Assembly (NCBI GenBank): GCA_943737045.1
Contig: CALSFV010000261.1
Location: 558,001 to 622,000, forward strand
Reading direction: 5' to 3'
From: Parapristionchus giblindavisi
Taxonomy: Eukaryota > Nematoda > Chromadorea > Rhabditida > Diplogasteridae
Length of the DNA stretch: 64,000 nt
Numbering within the stretch: position 1 is the first letter of the stretch; each line of letters begins with the position of its first letter. Below are positions 10,250-24,135 of this stretch, piece after piece. The notes beneath the pieces were generated by a model. The model saw only the letters and a program-made list of their open reading frames with translations, had not been told where the DNA came from and did no database searches. The position numbers were made by a program, and so were the translations under genes.

Positions 10250-10600
10250 TAAACTAATTATTAACGTTGCTGTTGTTGTTCTGATCAGGACGAACAATTA
10301 TTCCCAATAATACATTTTCGTAACCTCGAAATGTGAGGATCGACCCACTATATAAGGCTGATTTTATATGTTTTCATTTTATATGTTTATATTTTATATT
10401 TATATTTTATATGCAATTTAAGCGAAAAATAACGATTTTTCTAAATCTACCCACAGTATTTTTTAAAAATCATGTGAGAGCGCCCAAAATGTATAATGGC
10501 TGCCACTAAACCACTGATCAGTGATCTAATCGATTAGTCAGAATGGAGTAGCTGCAGTTAGGCTAGCAATAAGAATTATATTCTATATTTTCGAATTCCA
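10250..10600 (-). repeat. Dispersed ~320 bp repeat (inverted relative to 44.8 kb copy)
   Basis: Its complement shares TCATGTGAGAGCGCCCAAAA-type sequence, GATCCTCACATTTCGAGGTT and the CTGATCAGGACGAA end with 44740-44975. Both copies lie next to an ATT microsatellite. No coding content. Confidence 0.55.
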
Positions 10601-10726
10601 AAGCTTCAGCACTATCTGTCGAGTTGACCATGATCAATTAAGATGCTCGCGCAACCCGAATCAGCCGGGTGAAAGTCTGTTGTTGCTCGTCTGATCAGGC
10701 AATAAGACTTATTCGTCATCAATAAA

Positions 10727-10942
<216 letters not shown>

Positions 10943-11224
10943 TTTAAAAAATCGACCACTTTAGTATGGATTTGTTAAGTAGTCTGTCTGTAATTTGTGA
11001 TTTATTGGTCAATTGGCGTCAACCTTATTGAAGAATGTATGAGGGTGTGATTTTTCGTCGAGGAACATTTGCATTATGTTACCTTTTTATATCGCAAGTG
11101 CAGCCTGGTGTAATGATGTATGAAATAGGTTTCACGCATTTCTCATATCCCCTAATCGTTTCCTCGATTTCATTAATACAATATTTTGCGTAAAACCAAT
11201 CAATAATATCTTCATCTGTTCCAG

Positions 11225-11293
11225 CTGAGACACCCGCACATCATACGGTACTTCACGACCATCTGCAGCGAGGCACGGACGTCGAGCGCTCAG
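11225..11293 (+). pseudogene. GAK-like kinase exon 2, second left copy, internally deleted
   Basis: The frame reads LRHPHIIRYFTTICSEARTS and then joins GCTCAG|GTACTACGG. About 34 nt encoding GAKEFILMTEL are missing relative to 40441-40543. The donor is intact, but the deletion is not a multiple of three. The exon belongs to a second exon 2 - exon 3 pair following the first pair at 8.7-9.2 kb. Confidence 0.75.
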
Positions 11294-11718
11294 GTACTAC
11301 GGTAGTCTGGGAGGATTCTATTGATTGATTTTGAGTCGAATAGCTACGTTACAGAATTTGAAAATCCGGCCAGGTTTCGTAGTTCGTTACGTACTTTTCG
11401 ACCTATGGGAGGAATCAATCAATAATCGGTATAGATGAGTACAGTATGATGGTTGTCTAAAAAGCAATCGAAAATGTATATGGATTTAACATTACACTAG
11501 TACAGTATGAAGGTTATATAGCATAAGAATCAATTGGTAATCGATTTCGATCGATGATTACTCCATATGTCGAAAAGTACGTTATAAACTATGAAGCCTG
11601 ACCGCATTTTGAGCTGAAACATCCCGAAAAATAAAAAAAACCTGGCGGCATTTTGAAAAAGTGTTACATTCGACCTACTCTTGTACATTATGACTGTTAT
11701 CTAAGAAACAATCGATAG

Positions 11719-11770
11719 GTGGATCCGTTATCGATCTGATCACGAGTGGCCAGCCACTACACTCGCGCAG
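11719..11770 (+). pseudogene. GAK-like kinase exon 3, second left copy
   Basis: The start GTGGATCCGTTATCGATCTG matches 9108 base for base. The end reads CCACTACACTCGCGCAG|GTAGG, giving GSVIDLITSGQPL and then a shifted tail. It keeps acceptor-like and donor dinucleotides. The neighbouring exon 2 and exon 4 copies are both deleted, so this set is unlikely to be functional. Confidence 0.65.
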
Positions 11771-12046
11771 GTAGGCGATCATTAATTCTTTATTTGAAAG
11801 TTTTCTATTGATTGATTTTGGCACACAATTGGCACTAGGAGAACGAATATTTTCTGTTTTCCTATTACCGCACACGATATCTTTTTACTTGTTTAGAATC
11901 GACCCTATCAATACATGAAATCTCTTTCCTTAATCTTCATCACATAGTTGATTTTATAGATTCTACAATATATAATTACGGCAGTAGTTCATTGATGTGA
12001 TAAAGAATATTGAAAAATGAATAAATAAATAATAGGACTGTATAGG

Positions 12047-12092
12047 TCGCGAACATCTTCGCAGTCTCATCCATTGCCTATGCGGGAAACTC
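12047..12092 (+). pseudogene. Remnant of GAK-like kinase exon 4 (catalytic-loop exon)
   Basis: The frame reads ANIFAVSSIAYAGNS. The intact copy at 60937-61020 reads VANIFNAAVSSIA and ends in HRDIK. Here six bases are missing near the start. The part that should carry the catalytic HRD is lost where a 34 bp perfect hairpin begins. Confidence 0.6.
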
Positions 12093-12168
12093 TTATCGAT
12101 TTATTGATTTTCTGGACCAATTATCGATCCGATCCGATAATTGGTCCAGAAAATCAATAAATCGATAA
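12093..12168. repeat. Perfect 34 bp inverted repeat with 8 nt loop
   Basis: The left arm 12093-12126 (TTATCGATTTATTG... ending AATTATCG) is the exact reverse complement of 12135-12168. It sits exactly where the catalytic-loop exon remnant ends. The arm contains the common intron words ATCGAT and ATTGATT. Confidence 0.9.
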
Positions 12169-12435
12169 TTGTATGGCGTGGCTGTTCGGCATTGACTTCG
12201 TTCAAGTATTTGGGACCTATACGTTTGCGATAGTATTGAATTTTGCCGTTCACACTTGCTCATAGTACATGCCTGAAACGCGAATGCGACTGGTTGAGTG
12301 GCTTTGAACGGGGAAAGTGGCCAGCCACCTTGCACAACGAAAAGCTGAACTTCGATCTATATCTTAACTTTATCGATTGATATTCATAATTATCGATTGA
12401 TTTTTCATCGATTCGTAATGATATCGATTGTTTAG

Positions 12436-12496
12436 GAATATCTGATCAAGTGTGATCTGGAAACGCGTGAGTACAAGCAGTTGCGACTGCCTAAAT
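12436..12496 (+). CDS. Exon of an unidentified gene, part a
   Basis: After TTTAG the frame reads EYLIKCDLETREYKQLRLPK, ending AAAT|GTAAGG. The phase joins to 12861-12920 through a TCC codon. It could belong to the unidentified gene at 15.4-18.3 kb on the same strand, but several repeats lie between and the link is not shown. Confidence 0.45.
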
Positions 12497-12860
12497 GTAA
12501 GGGAGATTATTGATGTATTGATTAGTTTATTGATTGATTTTTTATTTGATTTGATTAATTAATTTACTGTGCAATTCTCTCTAGAATTCCAATGAAATTT
12601 ATTTAATTAATTATGTTTGCGTGGTAGATGAGGGGATATTGTACTCCGTTGATATCGTAATCCTTAGGTGCAGGTACGGTAGGCTAGGAAATCGATTGAT
12701 CTTTGATCTTTATAGCGTGATCTTTGATGAATCCATTAGTTATTTTTATCAATTAGGTAATCCTCTCGTTCGCTCTTCCTACCAGTTCGTTTCGTGTTTC
12801 ACTTTCGATTCAAGTTGTTGAGTCATTCTCGTTTGTTGTTTCTCCTTGTTGATTACGCAG

Positions 12861-12920
12861 CCGTGCCTAAACATTCCTCATTGTCTATCATGCACAATCC
12901 GATTGATTTTATCATGCTCC
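12861..12920 (+). CDS. Exon of an unidentified gene, part b
   Basis: After ATTACGCAG the frame reads (S)VPKHSSLSIMHNPIDFIML, ending at GTAGTT. The phase agrees with 12436-12496. No motif was recognised. A 155 bp MITE starts 18 bp after the proposed donor. Confidence 0.4.
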
Positions 12921-12937
12921 GTAGTTTTTTGGCATTT

Positions 12938-13092
12938 CACACAGAGAAACAAGTGTAACCCACAGCACGTAAGAATTGTGACGTGTTATATTTAACACTT
13001 TTTGGGTGTTAAAATATATTAGCTCAAAAAGTGTTAACTGTAACACTTCACAGGTCTTTTGTGCTATGGATTACACCTATTTTCTCTGTGTG
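12938..13092. mobile_element. 155 bp MITE with CACACAGAGAAA termini
   Basis: CACACAGAGAAACAAGTGTA at the left is mirrored by TACACCTATTTTCTCTGTGTG at the right. The inner part is also palindromic (AACACTTTTTGGGTGTTA, AAAAAGTGTTAACTGT). Superfamily uncertain. Confidence 0.65.
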
Positions 13093-13184
13093 TAATAATA
13101 TATACTTTAGATAGAAACATGAATTCCTCAACAATGCTTGTAGCAAGTAAACCAATTTCGCCGTCATTTACATTTATTTTATCC

Positions 13185-13298
13185 GTGAACGGTGTCAAAC
13201 CGTTTGCCGCGACAAACTTCACAAGCTTAAGAGTAGGAGTTTTGGCAAACGCCTACCCCTACGCTTTTGTCGCCACGTTTGGTTTGACACCGTTCATG
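13185..13298. mobile_element. Small foldback with shared core (F2)
   Basis: The arms GTGAACGGTGTCAAACCG and CGTTTGGTTTGACACCGTTC pair. The core CAAACGCCTACCCCTACGCTT matches F1 and F3, while the arms do not. Confidence 0.65.
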
Positions 13299-13658
13299 GG
13301 TACGACAGTAATATTCAACCGGAGGGTATTCTAAAACAAAAATAAAGGCTAGACCATTATCCGTATAGTTGGTTTTTTTCCAAAAAAAAACAGCTTATCT
13401 ACTACCGCTCGTAGCTTTTTCTCTCAATGCTTTTGGAAATGAGTGAAACCAGAATTCGCCTGTAAGGTTCGTAAGGGGTGTTAAGTCGATGTGCATCGCA
13501 TTAGTGTTCTCAGAGTGACACGAGTTGTGCATTTGACAGTGACTGACAAGTTGTCATCAGTGATAAGAACAGGGTGGTGAGTGTGGGCGTGAGTGATTGG
13601 GGTTGGATGTGACGCGTGGAGGGCAGAATGTGGACGCTCCACCCAATGCCAGCTGCAG

Positions 13659-13755
13659 GAACAGCGGAAAACCGTTTTCCGGGAAGAATTTTGGAAAACG
13701 CCTCCGCCTACGCTAATTACGTCGCACTTTCCCGGAGATCGGTTTTCCGTTGTTC
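13659..13755. mobile_element. Small foldback with shared core (F3)
   Basis: The arms GAACAGCGGAAAACCGTTTT and GATCGGTTTTCCGTTGTTC pair. The core AAACGCCTCCGCCTACGCTA is the same as in F1. The right flank reads ATACATGAGGCCAC, similar to the flank of F4 at 40.87 kb. Confidence 0.65.
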
Positions 13756-14680
13756 ATACATGAGGCCACAACTGTGATGGTCCCTGACCATACCAGATCC
13801 CTGAACATCACGTGGGATAGACCCGCTCGCAAGATTTTGAAGTTTATGAGTACCCAAACTCAAAACTATGCGTCAAATCCGTCGATTTCATCGCAACTTC
13901 TCTACTTTTCTGGAATACATACGAAATTTTGCCTAAAAAAATTATGTCTTAATTTATGTTCCAATTCAATTTTACAGGTAGTGCCGGATAGAGAAAAAAC
14001 TATGCAATGAATTCTGGAAACCGAAGATATTATTACTACATTGCATTATTACATTATTGTGGAATTATATTATTTCAATATTTCATGTCTATGGATGATG
14101 CTAATCTAGTCATTACTCATCTCATTTAAGTGAGATATTCAATTCAATTTCATTAATACGGTTTACATTATTAGCATTATTAATTTTATTTATTTGAACA
14201 AAATTTTTTAAAACGTATATTTTAAACAATTATTAACTTAATTGATTAATTAATTAATTATGAATATTTAATCAAACAAATTACATAGTTAATTCATTGT
14301 TCACGATATCAACGTTATCCGTAACGCATAAAAAATATTAGAATATTTCCGATGAATCGACAAATATCCTCACACTACAGCTAATATGAGAGTCATGAAA
14401 CCGCCAAGTTACTGGTGGATGAGTGGCGAACGAGCGAGCCCTCATCCCCAGCATTAACCATCCAGCATTATCATAATATCTACAAAGGGTTCAAATAAGT
14501 TTTAAATTAAATCAAAGCTGACATGAAGCGTCCTCGAAACCGGAGCGCTATGGATCGGAAAATAGATCAAGCGCATTACAATTTCACCTACACTATCATA
14601 AAAAATCAAAAATGCAGTTAATATACGCTTTACAAACCGGTAAGCATACTCGACCGACAAATTGTCGATTGAACTTCAGC
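13756..14680. other. AT-rich intergenic stretch, nothing recognised
   Basis: It contains short ATTAATTA runs and no frame with family features on either strand. Confidence 0.4.
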
Positions 14681-14684
14681 CGTA

Positions 14685-14790
14685 ATGGCGATCCTTCTAC
14701 GCGGTGCTATGAATCTGCGGCTCTGTTCTACTTTACGGGTCCCATGGAAGTAGAACAGAGCCGAATCTGCTAGGAGGTATATTTCATTTT
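14685..14790 (+). repeat. Diverged copy of the 5.75 kb exon-like segment, with a hairpin insertion
   Basis: CAGCCGTAATGGCGATCCTT to GGAGGTAT matches 5745-5812. After ATGAATCTG it holds GGCTCTGTTCTACTT, a loop (TACGGGTCCCATGG) and AAGTAGAACAGAGCC, then resumes with GAATCTGCTAGGAGG. ATGAATCTG/GAATCTG is repeated at the junctions, like a target duplication. Confidence 0.6.
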
Positions 14791-15048
14791 TTGTTCTAAT
14801 TTGAAAAAAAAAATGTAATCATTTTTTTCCTACAAAAAACACGGTTGTTAATTCCACTTGCGGATACCGTACTCAAGGTATGAATGGGTAGGGGGTACGG
14901 TAGCGTGTATTATCATTGATCAAGCAGTTTATAACGGGATAACTTTACCTTTTTTTAAACCTTTTACGGTAGCGGGGTATTAATTTTATTACTACTTTAC
15001 AATCCTAGTATCATACATAGGTCGAAAAGTATGTAACAAAGTACCAAG

Positions 15049-15190
15049 CCTGACCGCATTTTGAGCCAAAATGTCACAAAAATCGAAAAACCTGACCGCA
15101 TTTTGAGCCAAAATGTCACAAAAATCGAAAAACCTGACCGGATTTTGAGCCAAATTTGTCAAAAATCGAAAAACCTGACCGGATTTTGAA
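15049..15190 (+). repeat. 42 bp tandem repeat
   Basis: Units starting CCTGACCGCATTTTGAGCCA begin at 15049, 15091, 15133 and 15174. Single diverged units occur near 11590-11650 and 41600-41690, each close to the word TCGACCTA, so the family is dispersed as well as tandem. Confidence 0.8.
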
Positions 15191-15354
15191 TACCGTTAAC
15201 CTAGCTATTCGACCTATGGTATCATACTATTATTTTATGCGAACTCTACTGAGTTGTTGCGTTTGGCATTCTGAATTCTTTAGGTTCAAGTTGTTTCAGT
15301 ATCTCTAAAATCATATATCGTTTCATTTTTAAAAAATGTTTTATCACTCTGCAG

Positions 15355-18295
<2,941 letters not shown>

Positions 18296-18699
18296 GTTTG
18301 ATCTTTGATCTTTGATCTTTGATCTTTTGAAGCATACGTGGGCGGGCATTGCCGCTGGAAAGGAAAATCGGGGGGGGGGGGGGGTCGGAGGGAAAAAATG
18401 GAGCATTTATGAGAGCATGTCTGAGTGAATTGACATTCTGATCGGGGTGCGGAAATAGCAAAAAATGAATATTTTTGTTTGATGTGGAATATAATAGTGC
18501 ACTGCTAGGCGACCTCAGCCGTGCATATGAGAAAGTTTGATTTTGTGTCTGAAGGTTTGGCTCTATATCCGGCCAAATTAATTGTTTTATTATTGCTCAA
18601 TTTATTATGTTTTTAAATGTTTTCCCCCTATTGTGTGTTTTAATTTTAAAACGCGTTCTCCATAAGAGCGGCGGGGGCATGGCACAATGTTTCAAAATC

Positions 18700-18905
18700 A
18701 TCCTAGGTGACTCATATTTGATGGTTGGAGTCACTAGGGGCGGGATACAATTCAGCCTTAAAATTGACCCGAATTATCGATTTTTGATCTACCAAAAGTC
18801 GAAAAATCGAAGTGTGATTTCGAAGTCATGTTATATACCATTCAATAGAGGAGCAAAGGTTATATAAGAAAACCAAGTTTCAGAAGTTTTCATAACTCCG
18901 TGTTC
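18700..18905 (+). repeat. Repeat B, second copy
   Basis: GGGGCGGGATACAATTCAGC, TATCGATTTTTGATCTACCA and ATATACCATTCAATAGAGG match the complement of 21390-21600 nearly base for base, and match 9475-9700 more weakly. Non-coding. Confidence 0.75.
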
Positions 18906-19079
18906 GAAAAATATCCGATTTTCCGAATTTTGACCTGATTTTTTTGTTTTGATTTCATGGCTTACTATTTTACTATTATTTCCAGGACTGAATTTTTGAT
19001 ATGTTATGTAAAAATGGATGGGCTATCCGAATATCACGCTTATTTGGACCAACTCGGTGCCATTCATAATGATATCGCG

Positions 19080-19142
19080 AGTCATAGTTGTGAATTCTAG
19101 CGCCCGAACACCGACGCAGGTTCGAATCCGGGCACAGACATG
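19080..19142 (+). other. tRNA-like remnant
   Basis: GCAGGTTCGAATCCGGGCAC has the form of an internal promoter B box / T-arm. Upstream TAGTTGTGAATTC is only weakly A-box-like, and no acceptor stem pairs. It is more likely a tRNA-derived repeat end than a tRNA gene. Confidence 0.4.
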
Positions 19143-19259
19143 ATTTTTTGCAACTTTTTATTCGGCCCAAATTTAACTTTAAATTATATTTTCATCTGTT
19201 TTATCGTGTTCTTACCATTTTGTTGTGCAAAATAACCATCAACATTATCAGAAATACTA

Positions 19260-20610
19260 AAAAACGTATAACTGGTATAGTATCGGCGGCGCTTGTTCCG
19301 CAAATGCCCACACTTGCCACGCCCCCTTTAAGCCCCGCCCCCTTTTCCAGGGAGAGGCCCTGGGAGTGGGGGACGCCCCAGCCGGCTCCTGCTCGGCGAC
19401 TTCTCCAAGGAGATGGAGAAGTCCGGGGCAGGGTCCCTTCCCCAAAGCCAAAATTCTCTCGAAGGAGAGAGGCACAACTGATGAATCAGAGGCGAAGAAT
19501 GAGGAGGAAGAGGGCTATTTATAGGGGGCCGTACAAACTACAATCCTGGCATGCGCACTCTCTATGTGGGACACACTCTCTCGCTCACTCTCGCTCTCTA
19601 GCTCTCTCCTCTCTAATATCCTCTGCGTGTCTGATCCGATTCTGACTGTCTGTGGTCTAACTTGAACATGATATAATTGCAATGGTTGTATGAATTAATT
19701 TATTAAGAGTAGTGCACGGATGAGCTAATCGGTGATGAATAAAGAATCGGCTAATTGGTATGGAATAAAAAATGAACTCATCGGTAATAAGTGAAGAACA
19801 AAGTAATCGGTAATGAATGAAGGAATAGGCTAATCAGTAGTTAATGAATAGAATAGGCAAATCGGTAATGACTAAAAAGAATAGGCAAATCGGTAAATGA
19901 CTAAAAAATAAGCAAATTTATTGCGTTTATTGCGGATTTTTCCTTCATTAATTACATTACGGATTAGCCTATTCTTTTCATTAACTACCGATTAGCCTAT
20001 TATTTTCAGTCATTACCGATTTGCCTATTCAATTCATTATGATTAGCCTATTCCTTCATTCGATTACTTTGTTCTTCACTTATTACCGATGAGTTCATTT
20101 TTCATTCCATACCAATTAGCCGATTCTTTATTCATCACCGATTAGCTCATCCTTGCACTACTCTTAATAAATTAATTCATACAACCATTGCAGTTATAGC
20201 ATGTTCTTAGGTCACCATTAGTTAATCAAGAGCGAGAGAGTGCGAGAAAGCGTTGAGATATGAGATAGTATACGAGATATGAGAGTGTGCGCAGTGCATA
20301 GTGAGAGAGGGCGAGAGAGAATTGAGATATGAGAGAGTAGATTAGCTCATCCTTGCACTACTCTTAATAAATTAATTCATACAACCATTGCAGTTATAGC
20401 ATGTTCTTAGGTCACCATTAGTTAATCAAGAGCGAGAGAGTGCGAGAAAGCGTTGAGATATGAGATAGTATACGAGATATGAGAGTGTGCGCAGTGCATA
20501 GTGAGAGAGGGCGAGAGAGAATTGAGATATGAGAGAGTACAGAGTGCTAGAATGGAGGGGGCGGGGCGTGGGCGTTTGCGGAACAAGCGCCGTATCGGCA
20601 AAAAGTCATG
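19260..20610. mobile_element. Large foldback, arms ~300-640 bp
   Basis: The outer arms GGCGCTTGTTCCGCAAATGC (19288) and GCGTTTGCGGAACAAGCGCC (20571) pair. The inner arms 19670-19960 and 19965-20215 pair over most of their length (for example GCAATGGTTGTATGAATTAA at 19678 with its complement near 20181). The part at 19450-19500 (CAAAATTCTCTCGAAGGAGA, GGCGAAGAATGAGGA) is also found, diverged, in the 34.0-34.8 kb palindrome. The sequence appears non-coding. Confidence 0.7.
20141..20539 (+). repeat. Exact 200 bp tandem duplication
   Basis: ATTAGCTCATCCTTGCACTA begins at 20141 and again at 20341, and the following 199 bases are the same in both copies. The duplication lies in the right arm of the foldback. 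Identity this complete suggests a very recent event or an assembly artefact. Confidence 0.9.
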
Positions 20611-20749
20611 GGACGGGTGAAAATAACGGTTTTTCGACAGTGCCACTTCTTTAAAGAAGGGGAACCACGAGATTTGGGTTGCGCTATTGACAGAAGAACG
20701 TGGGAGATAGGAAACGACATTCCTTTCTCTATTAGATTTGACTGGCTGA

Positions 20750-20826
20750 ACGCGTAGAGCGTGTGGCTCACTGGTAAGCAGTCAGCTCGTGTAACCGCGC
20801 CACGTGGGTTCGATTCCCGTTTGCAA
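20750..20826 (+). other. tRNA-like remnant
   Basis: GTAGAGCGTGTGGCTCACTGG..AAGCAG has A-box character, and GTGGGTTCGATTCCCGTTTG gives a B box with a plausible T stem. The acceptor ends do not pair, and the anticodon arm is not clear. Probably a tRNA-derived repeat or pseudogene. Confidence 0.45.
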
Positions 20827-20830
20827 TTTT

Positions 20831-21389
20831 CTATATATTTGTACTTCTGTAATGTATACAATGGCCGGGTTCTTAAACTTGTGGTTAACGCACCAAGACT
20901 CGAGATTACAATCTAAGCTTTATCTCCAACTTCAACCACAATTAAAGAATATTTGGTGACGGGAGACTTACTTAAAAGGGAGGTGTGAGTGATGGGGAGA
21001 AATAGGACGAGGAGAGAAGAGCAGGGAAGACCGGGGAGAACCAGAAAGAACCAAATGAAAGAGGCATAAAGCCTCTATTTATATGGAAGACTAATTAAAT
21101 TAAAAGAGAAAGACAGACAAAGTAATTCTAAGACAAAGAAAGTACAATAAGGTGCAAAAATCATTCTAACATAAGGACATGGGGTTTAGGGGTCGAAAAG
21201 GGAGAAAGGGGTATAGGGGAGGCTGTTAGCCTGGGATAGGGAAATAGGGAGCATCCCTAACACTTCAATTTCAAAAACTCGCGCCTTTCCCTGGACTTAT
21301 CAATGAACTTTAAGCCCGAATTACGGTATTCCGGGGTATCTAAAATTTTAGAGAAAATTGCTTTTGTGTACAAGGAGATGTGAGCCAAC
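20831..21389. other. No gene seen
   Basis: A purine-rich stretch (20990-21260, many GGGAGA/GAAGGG words) follows the tRNA-like piece. No supported frame. Confidence 0.4.
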
Positions 21390-21600
21390 AAAAACACACG
21401 GAGTTATGAAAACTTCTGAAACTTGGTTTTCTTATATAACTTTTGCTCCTCTATTGAATGGTATATAACATGACTTCGAAATCACACTTCGATTTTTCGA
21501 CTTTTGGTAGATCAAAAATCGATAATTCGGGTCAATTTTTTGGCTGAAGTGTATCCCGCCCCTAGTGACTCCAACCATCAAATATGAGCCGTGAAAGAGA
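21390..21600 (-). repeat. Repeat B, inverted copy
   Basis: Near-exact reverse complement of 18700-18905. The pair spans the 19.3-20.6 kb foldback, so the whole 18.7-21.6 kb region is a larger inverted repeat with inserted material. Confidence 0.75.
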
Positions 21601-22491
21601 CAGGCGTCTACAGTATGACAAGCGTACTAAGGATCGTGAAGTAACTTTTTTAACGAGTTGCTGTCGTATTTTGCTTTCGTAACCAAATTTGACCAGATTT
21701 GTTTGCCTTCATATTTAAATATAAGGTAGGTTATTAAATGTAGAACGATTTAAACAAATTTAATTTCTTTCTTCTAGAGAACCGTCGCATAGTACTTAAC
21801 GTTCAAAAGTTTATTTTCGTAATAACTCGATTCTTCGAAGTGCTGACTACAAAGTGATGCTTGTATTTGCTCGAGGAATCGTTTGGTACCACTCCCGAGT
21901 CGATCGGATGCTTGGGAACCGAAACAAACAAACAAAAACATTTATTTTTTTGCTATTTCCTCTCATATGTGAGTCCTCTCAGACAGTCTCTCTTATACGT
22001 CATTTTGAGTGATTTTTTTGGAAAATCGGGGGGGGGGGAATTGGTGGGGTCGGGTGCCAAAGTCGGGGGTGTATTGCCGCTAGCGGCAGTTGAAGTCTGA
22101 TCGTTATAACGTTTCACACTTCTATTACATTGACTACTCTCGCTTTGATCTCGACTATCTGCTGATTTGCAATTTTGGCCAAATCAAGTGGCTAGGCCTT
22201 CTCATGACCTCCAACCACACCCACCAACCGACTTTCATCGAAATCGGAGACAAAAATTTTTTCCTAGTGGCAGAACCAACCGTTTTTGCTACACTGTTAC
22301 AGGAGACCCGTGATATGTAATAAAGTTCACATATTACAATTTTAACCTTAATGTGTATGCAAACTTATACTTGTACATTACAATTAATTTATATTAAACT
22401 AATTGAACCTTCATATTTTATTAACTGAATATTTGGATATAGATCAGTAATATGTTGTGCGAGCGAAACGGATAATCAACAGCTGTCTCAC
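21601..22491. other. Repeat-derived, no gene seen
   Basis: 22020-22100 holds a G-run and TATTGCCGCTAGCGGCA, a motif repeated near 18340, 45010 and 48850. 22130-22320 (CAAATCAAGTGGCTAGGCCT to TTACAGGAGACCCGTGATAT) resembles 57830-57970. No supported frame. Confidence 0.45.
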
Positions 22492-22554
22492 CTTGACATC
22501 TTCCGAATCTTGAGCCGCCATCACATTCAGGTCCACGAAATCGAGCCAGACTCC
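22492..22554 (-). CDS. Exon of an unidentified minus-strand gene (3' of pair)
   Basis: Reading the minus strand, CAACAG is followed by GVWLDFVDLNVMAAQDSEDV(K) and a GTGAGAC donor. It is 21 codons, phase 0, and joins in phase to the exon at 22622-22657. Hydrophobic beta-strand-like text. Family not recognised. Confidence 0.5.
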
Positions 22555-22621
22555 CTGTTGAGAGGCAGAGTTAATTTACGATCAAATATCAAAGTTCAGA
22601 GATCAAAGAACAAATACTCAC

Positions 22622-22657
22622 CTTATCATCAGCAATCACTACGAGAGCATCATTTTC
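22622..22657 (-). CDS. Exon of an unidentified minus-strand gene (5' of pair)
   Basis: On the minus strand the frame ENDALVVIADDK ends at GTGAGTATTTG, a good donor. The proposed acceptor (CAAAAAAG) is poor, so the exon may start earlier. With 22492-22554 it gives ...VVIADDK|GVWLDF..., separated by a 67 bp intron. Confidence 0.45.
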
Positions 22658-23055
22658 CTTTTTTGAGATAGTCGATTGGACTATTTTAAAGACAGATACG
22701 ATCAAAAAACTGCTGAGGCGTAAAAAAATGGCTAAGTCCCGTGTACTCTATTAAACGGTATTGAGGGGACAGAGATACGGTAAATGAACAACATACCGAC
22801 TTTGTACGTCATCTGACAACTTGTTTTCTGCAATAATACTGAAGGGTTCTAGAGAAAATTTTCGAGAACAGGTCACCTTTTTGTTCGAGAAATTCGTTTT
22901 TCGCGTTTTTCGCCCTGAAGACGACTTAGCAGCGAACGGCTCATTCACAACTTTTTTGGAGAGAATTAGAATACGGTTCGAATGACACCTGTACGCTCAC
23001 TGTACGATGAAAATGAACCGAGTTATGATCATTTTCACGTAGATCACAAAAAATC
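22658..23055. other. No gene seen
   Basis: A minus-strand frame of 65 codons at 22751-22948 has no family features. The sequence leads into the left arm of the 23-29.6 kb palindrome. Confidence 0.4.
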
Positions 23056-24135
23056 GATAATACAAATAGAATCAGACTACATTTCAAAAAAATTTTAAAA
23101 AATAATTATTTTATTTTTATTTTTTCAACCCTCACATTGATTCGACCGTCAACGCAAGTTGATTCATAGGGCGGATGGTAACTGATGCATGTCCGTTTGC
23201 GAAAACAACTGCCACGTGAAGAATCGTTGTTTCGCAGATTTCGAAATTATTTTTTTAATTATCAAACTTGAATATTTATATGTTTCTTTCACATAAATCG
23301 GTTGGAATGTGGCGTATGGCAACCAAAGTTGTACCTTTGTTATCAGTAGGAGTGTACGCTATTAGGCTACCGTAATCATCAGGAATCACGAACTAATTTT
23401 TTTTCAGCCGACCCATGATTCTCAACCATGACCCCGGGGTTCATGGTTGAGAAATTGTGAGGCCGAAAATTCATGGTGATCCCAGACCAAATACTATGTG
23501 GCATTATATCAATAGTGTGCCAACTTTTATTTCACTGGATACCGTAACCCAATCTACCGTAATCTAGCTACCGTATTCTAGAATAATGTGGTGAAATTCT
23601 CGAAAAATTCATTTGCGTGCATTACTATTACGGTAATTCGAGCTATGGAATCCATAAAAATAAAAGTTGACCCACTGTTGATATAATGCCAAATAGTATT
23701 TGGTCTGGGATCATCATGAATTTTTCGACCTCAGCCATTCTCAACCATGAACCCCGGGTCATGGTTGAGAATCGTGGGTCGGCTGAAAAAAAATTAGTTC
23801 GTGATTCCTGACGATTACGGTAGCCTAATAGCGTACACTCCTACTGATAACAAAGGTACAACTTTGGTTGCCATACGCCACCTTCCAACCGATTTATGTG
23901 AAAGAAACATATAAATATTCAAGTTTGATAATTAAAAAAATAATTTCGAAATCTGCGAAACGACGATTCTTCACGTGGCCGTTGTTTTCGCAAACGGACA
24001 TGCATCAGTTACCATCCGCCCTATGAATCAACTTGCCTTGACGGTCGAATCAATGTGAGGGTTGAAAAAATAAAAATAAAATAATTATTTAAAATTTTTT
24101 TTTGAAATGTAGTCTGAGTTTATTTGTATATTTTT
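23056..24135. repeat. Inner palindrome P (arms ~480 bp)
   Basis: 23056-23540 is mirrored by 23650-24135 (for example CCGACCCATGATTCTCAACC against GGTTGAGAATCGTGGGTCGG). The ~100 bp centre is rich in TACCGTA and TACGGTA. It is copied again, as a mirror, at 28530-29602. Confidence 0.85.

Noticed and set aside
20750..20826. Functional tRNA gene
   Set aside because: B box is good but the acceptor stem and anticodon arm do not form.
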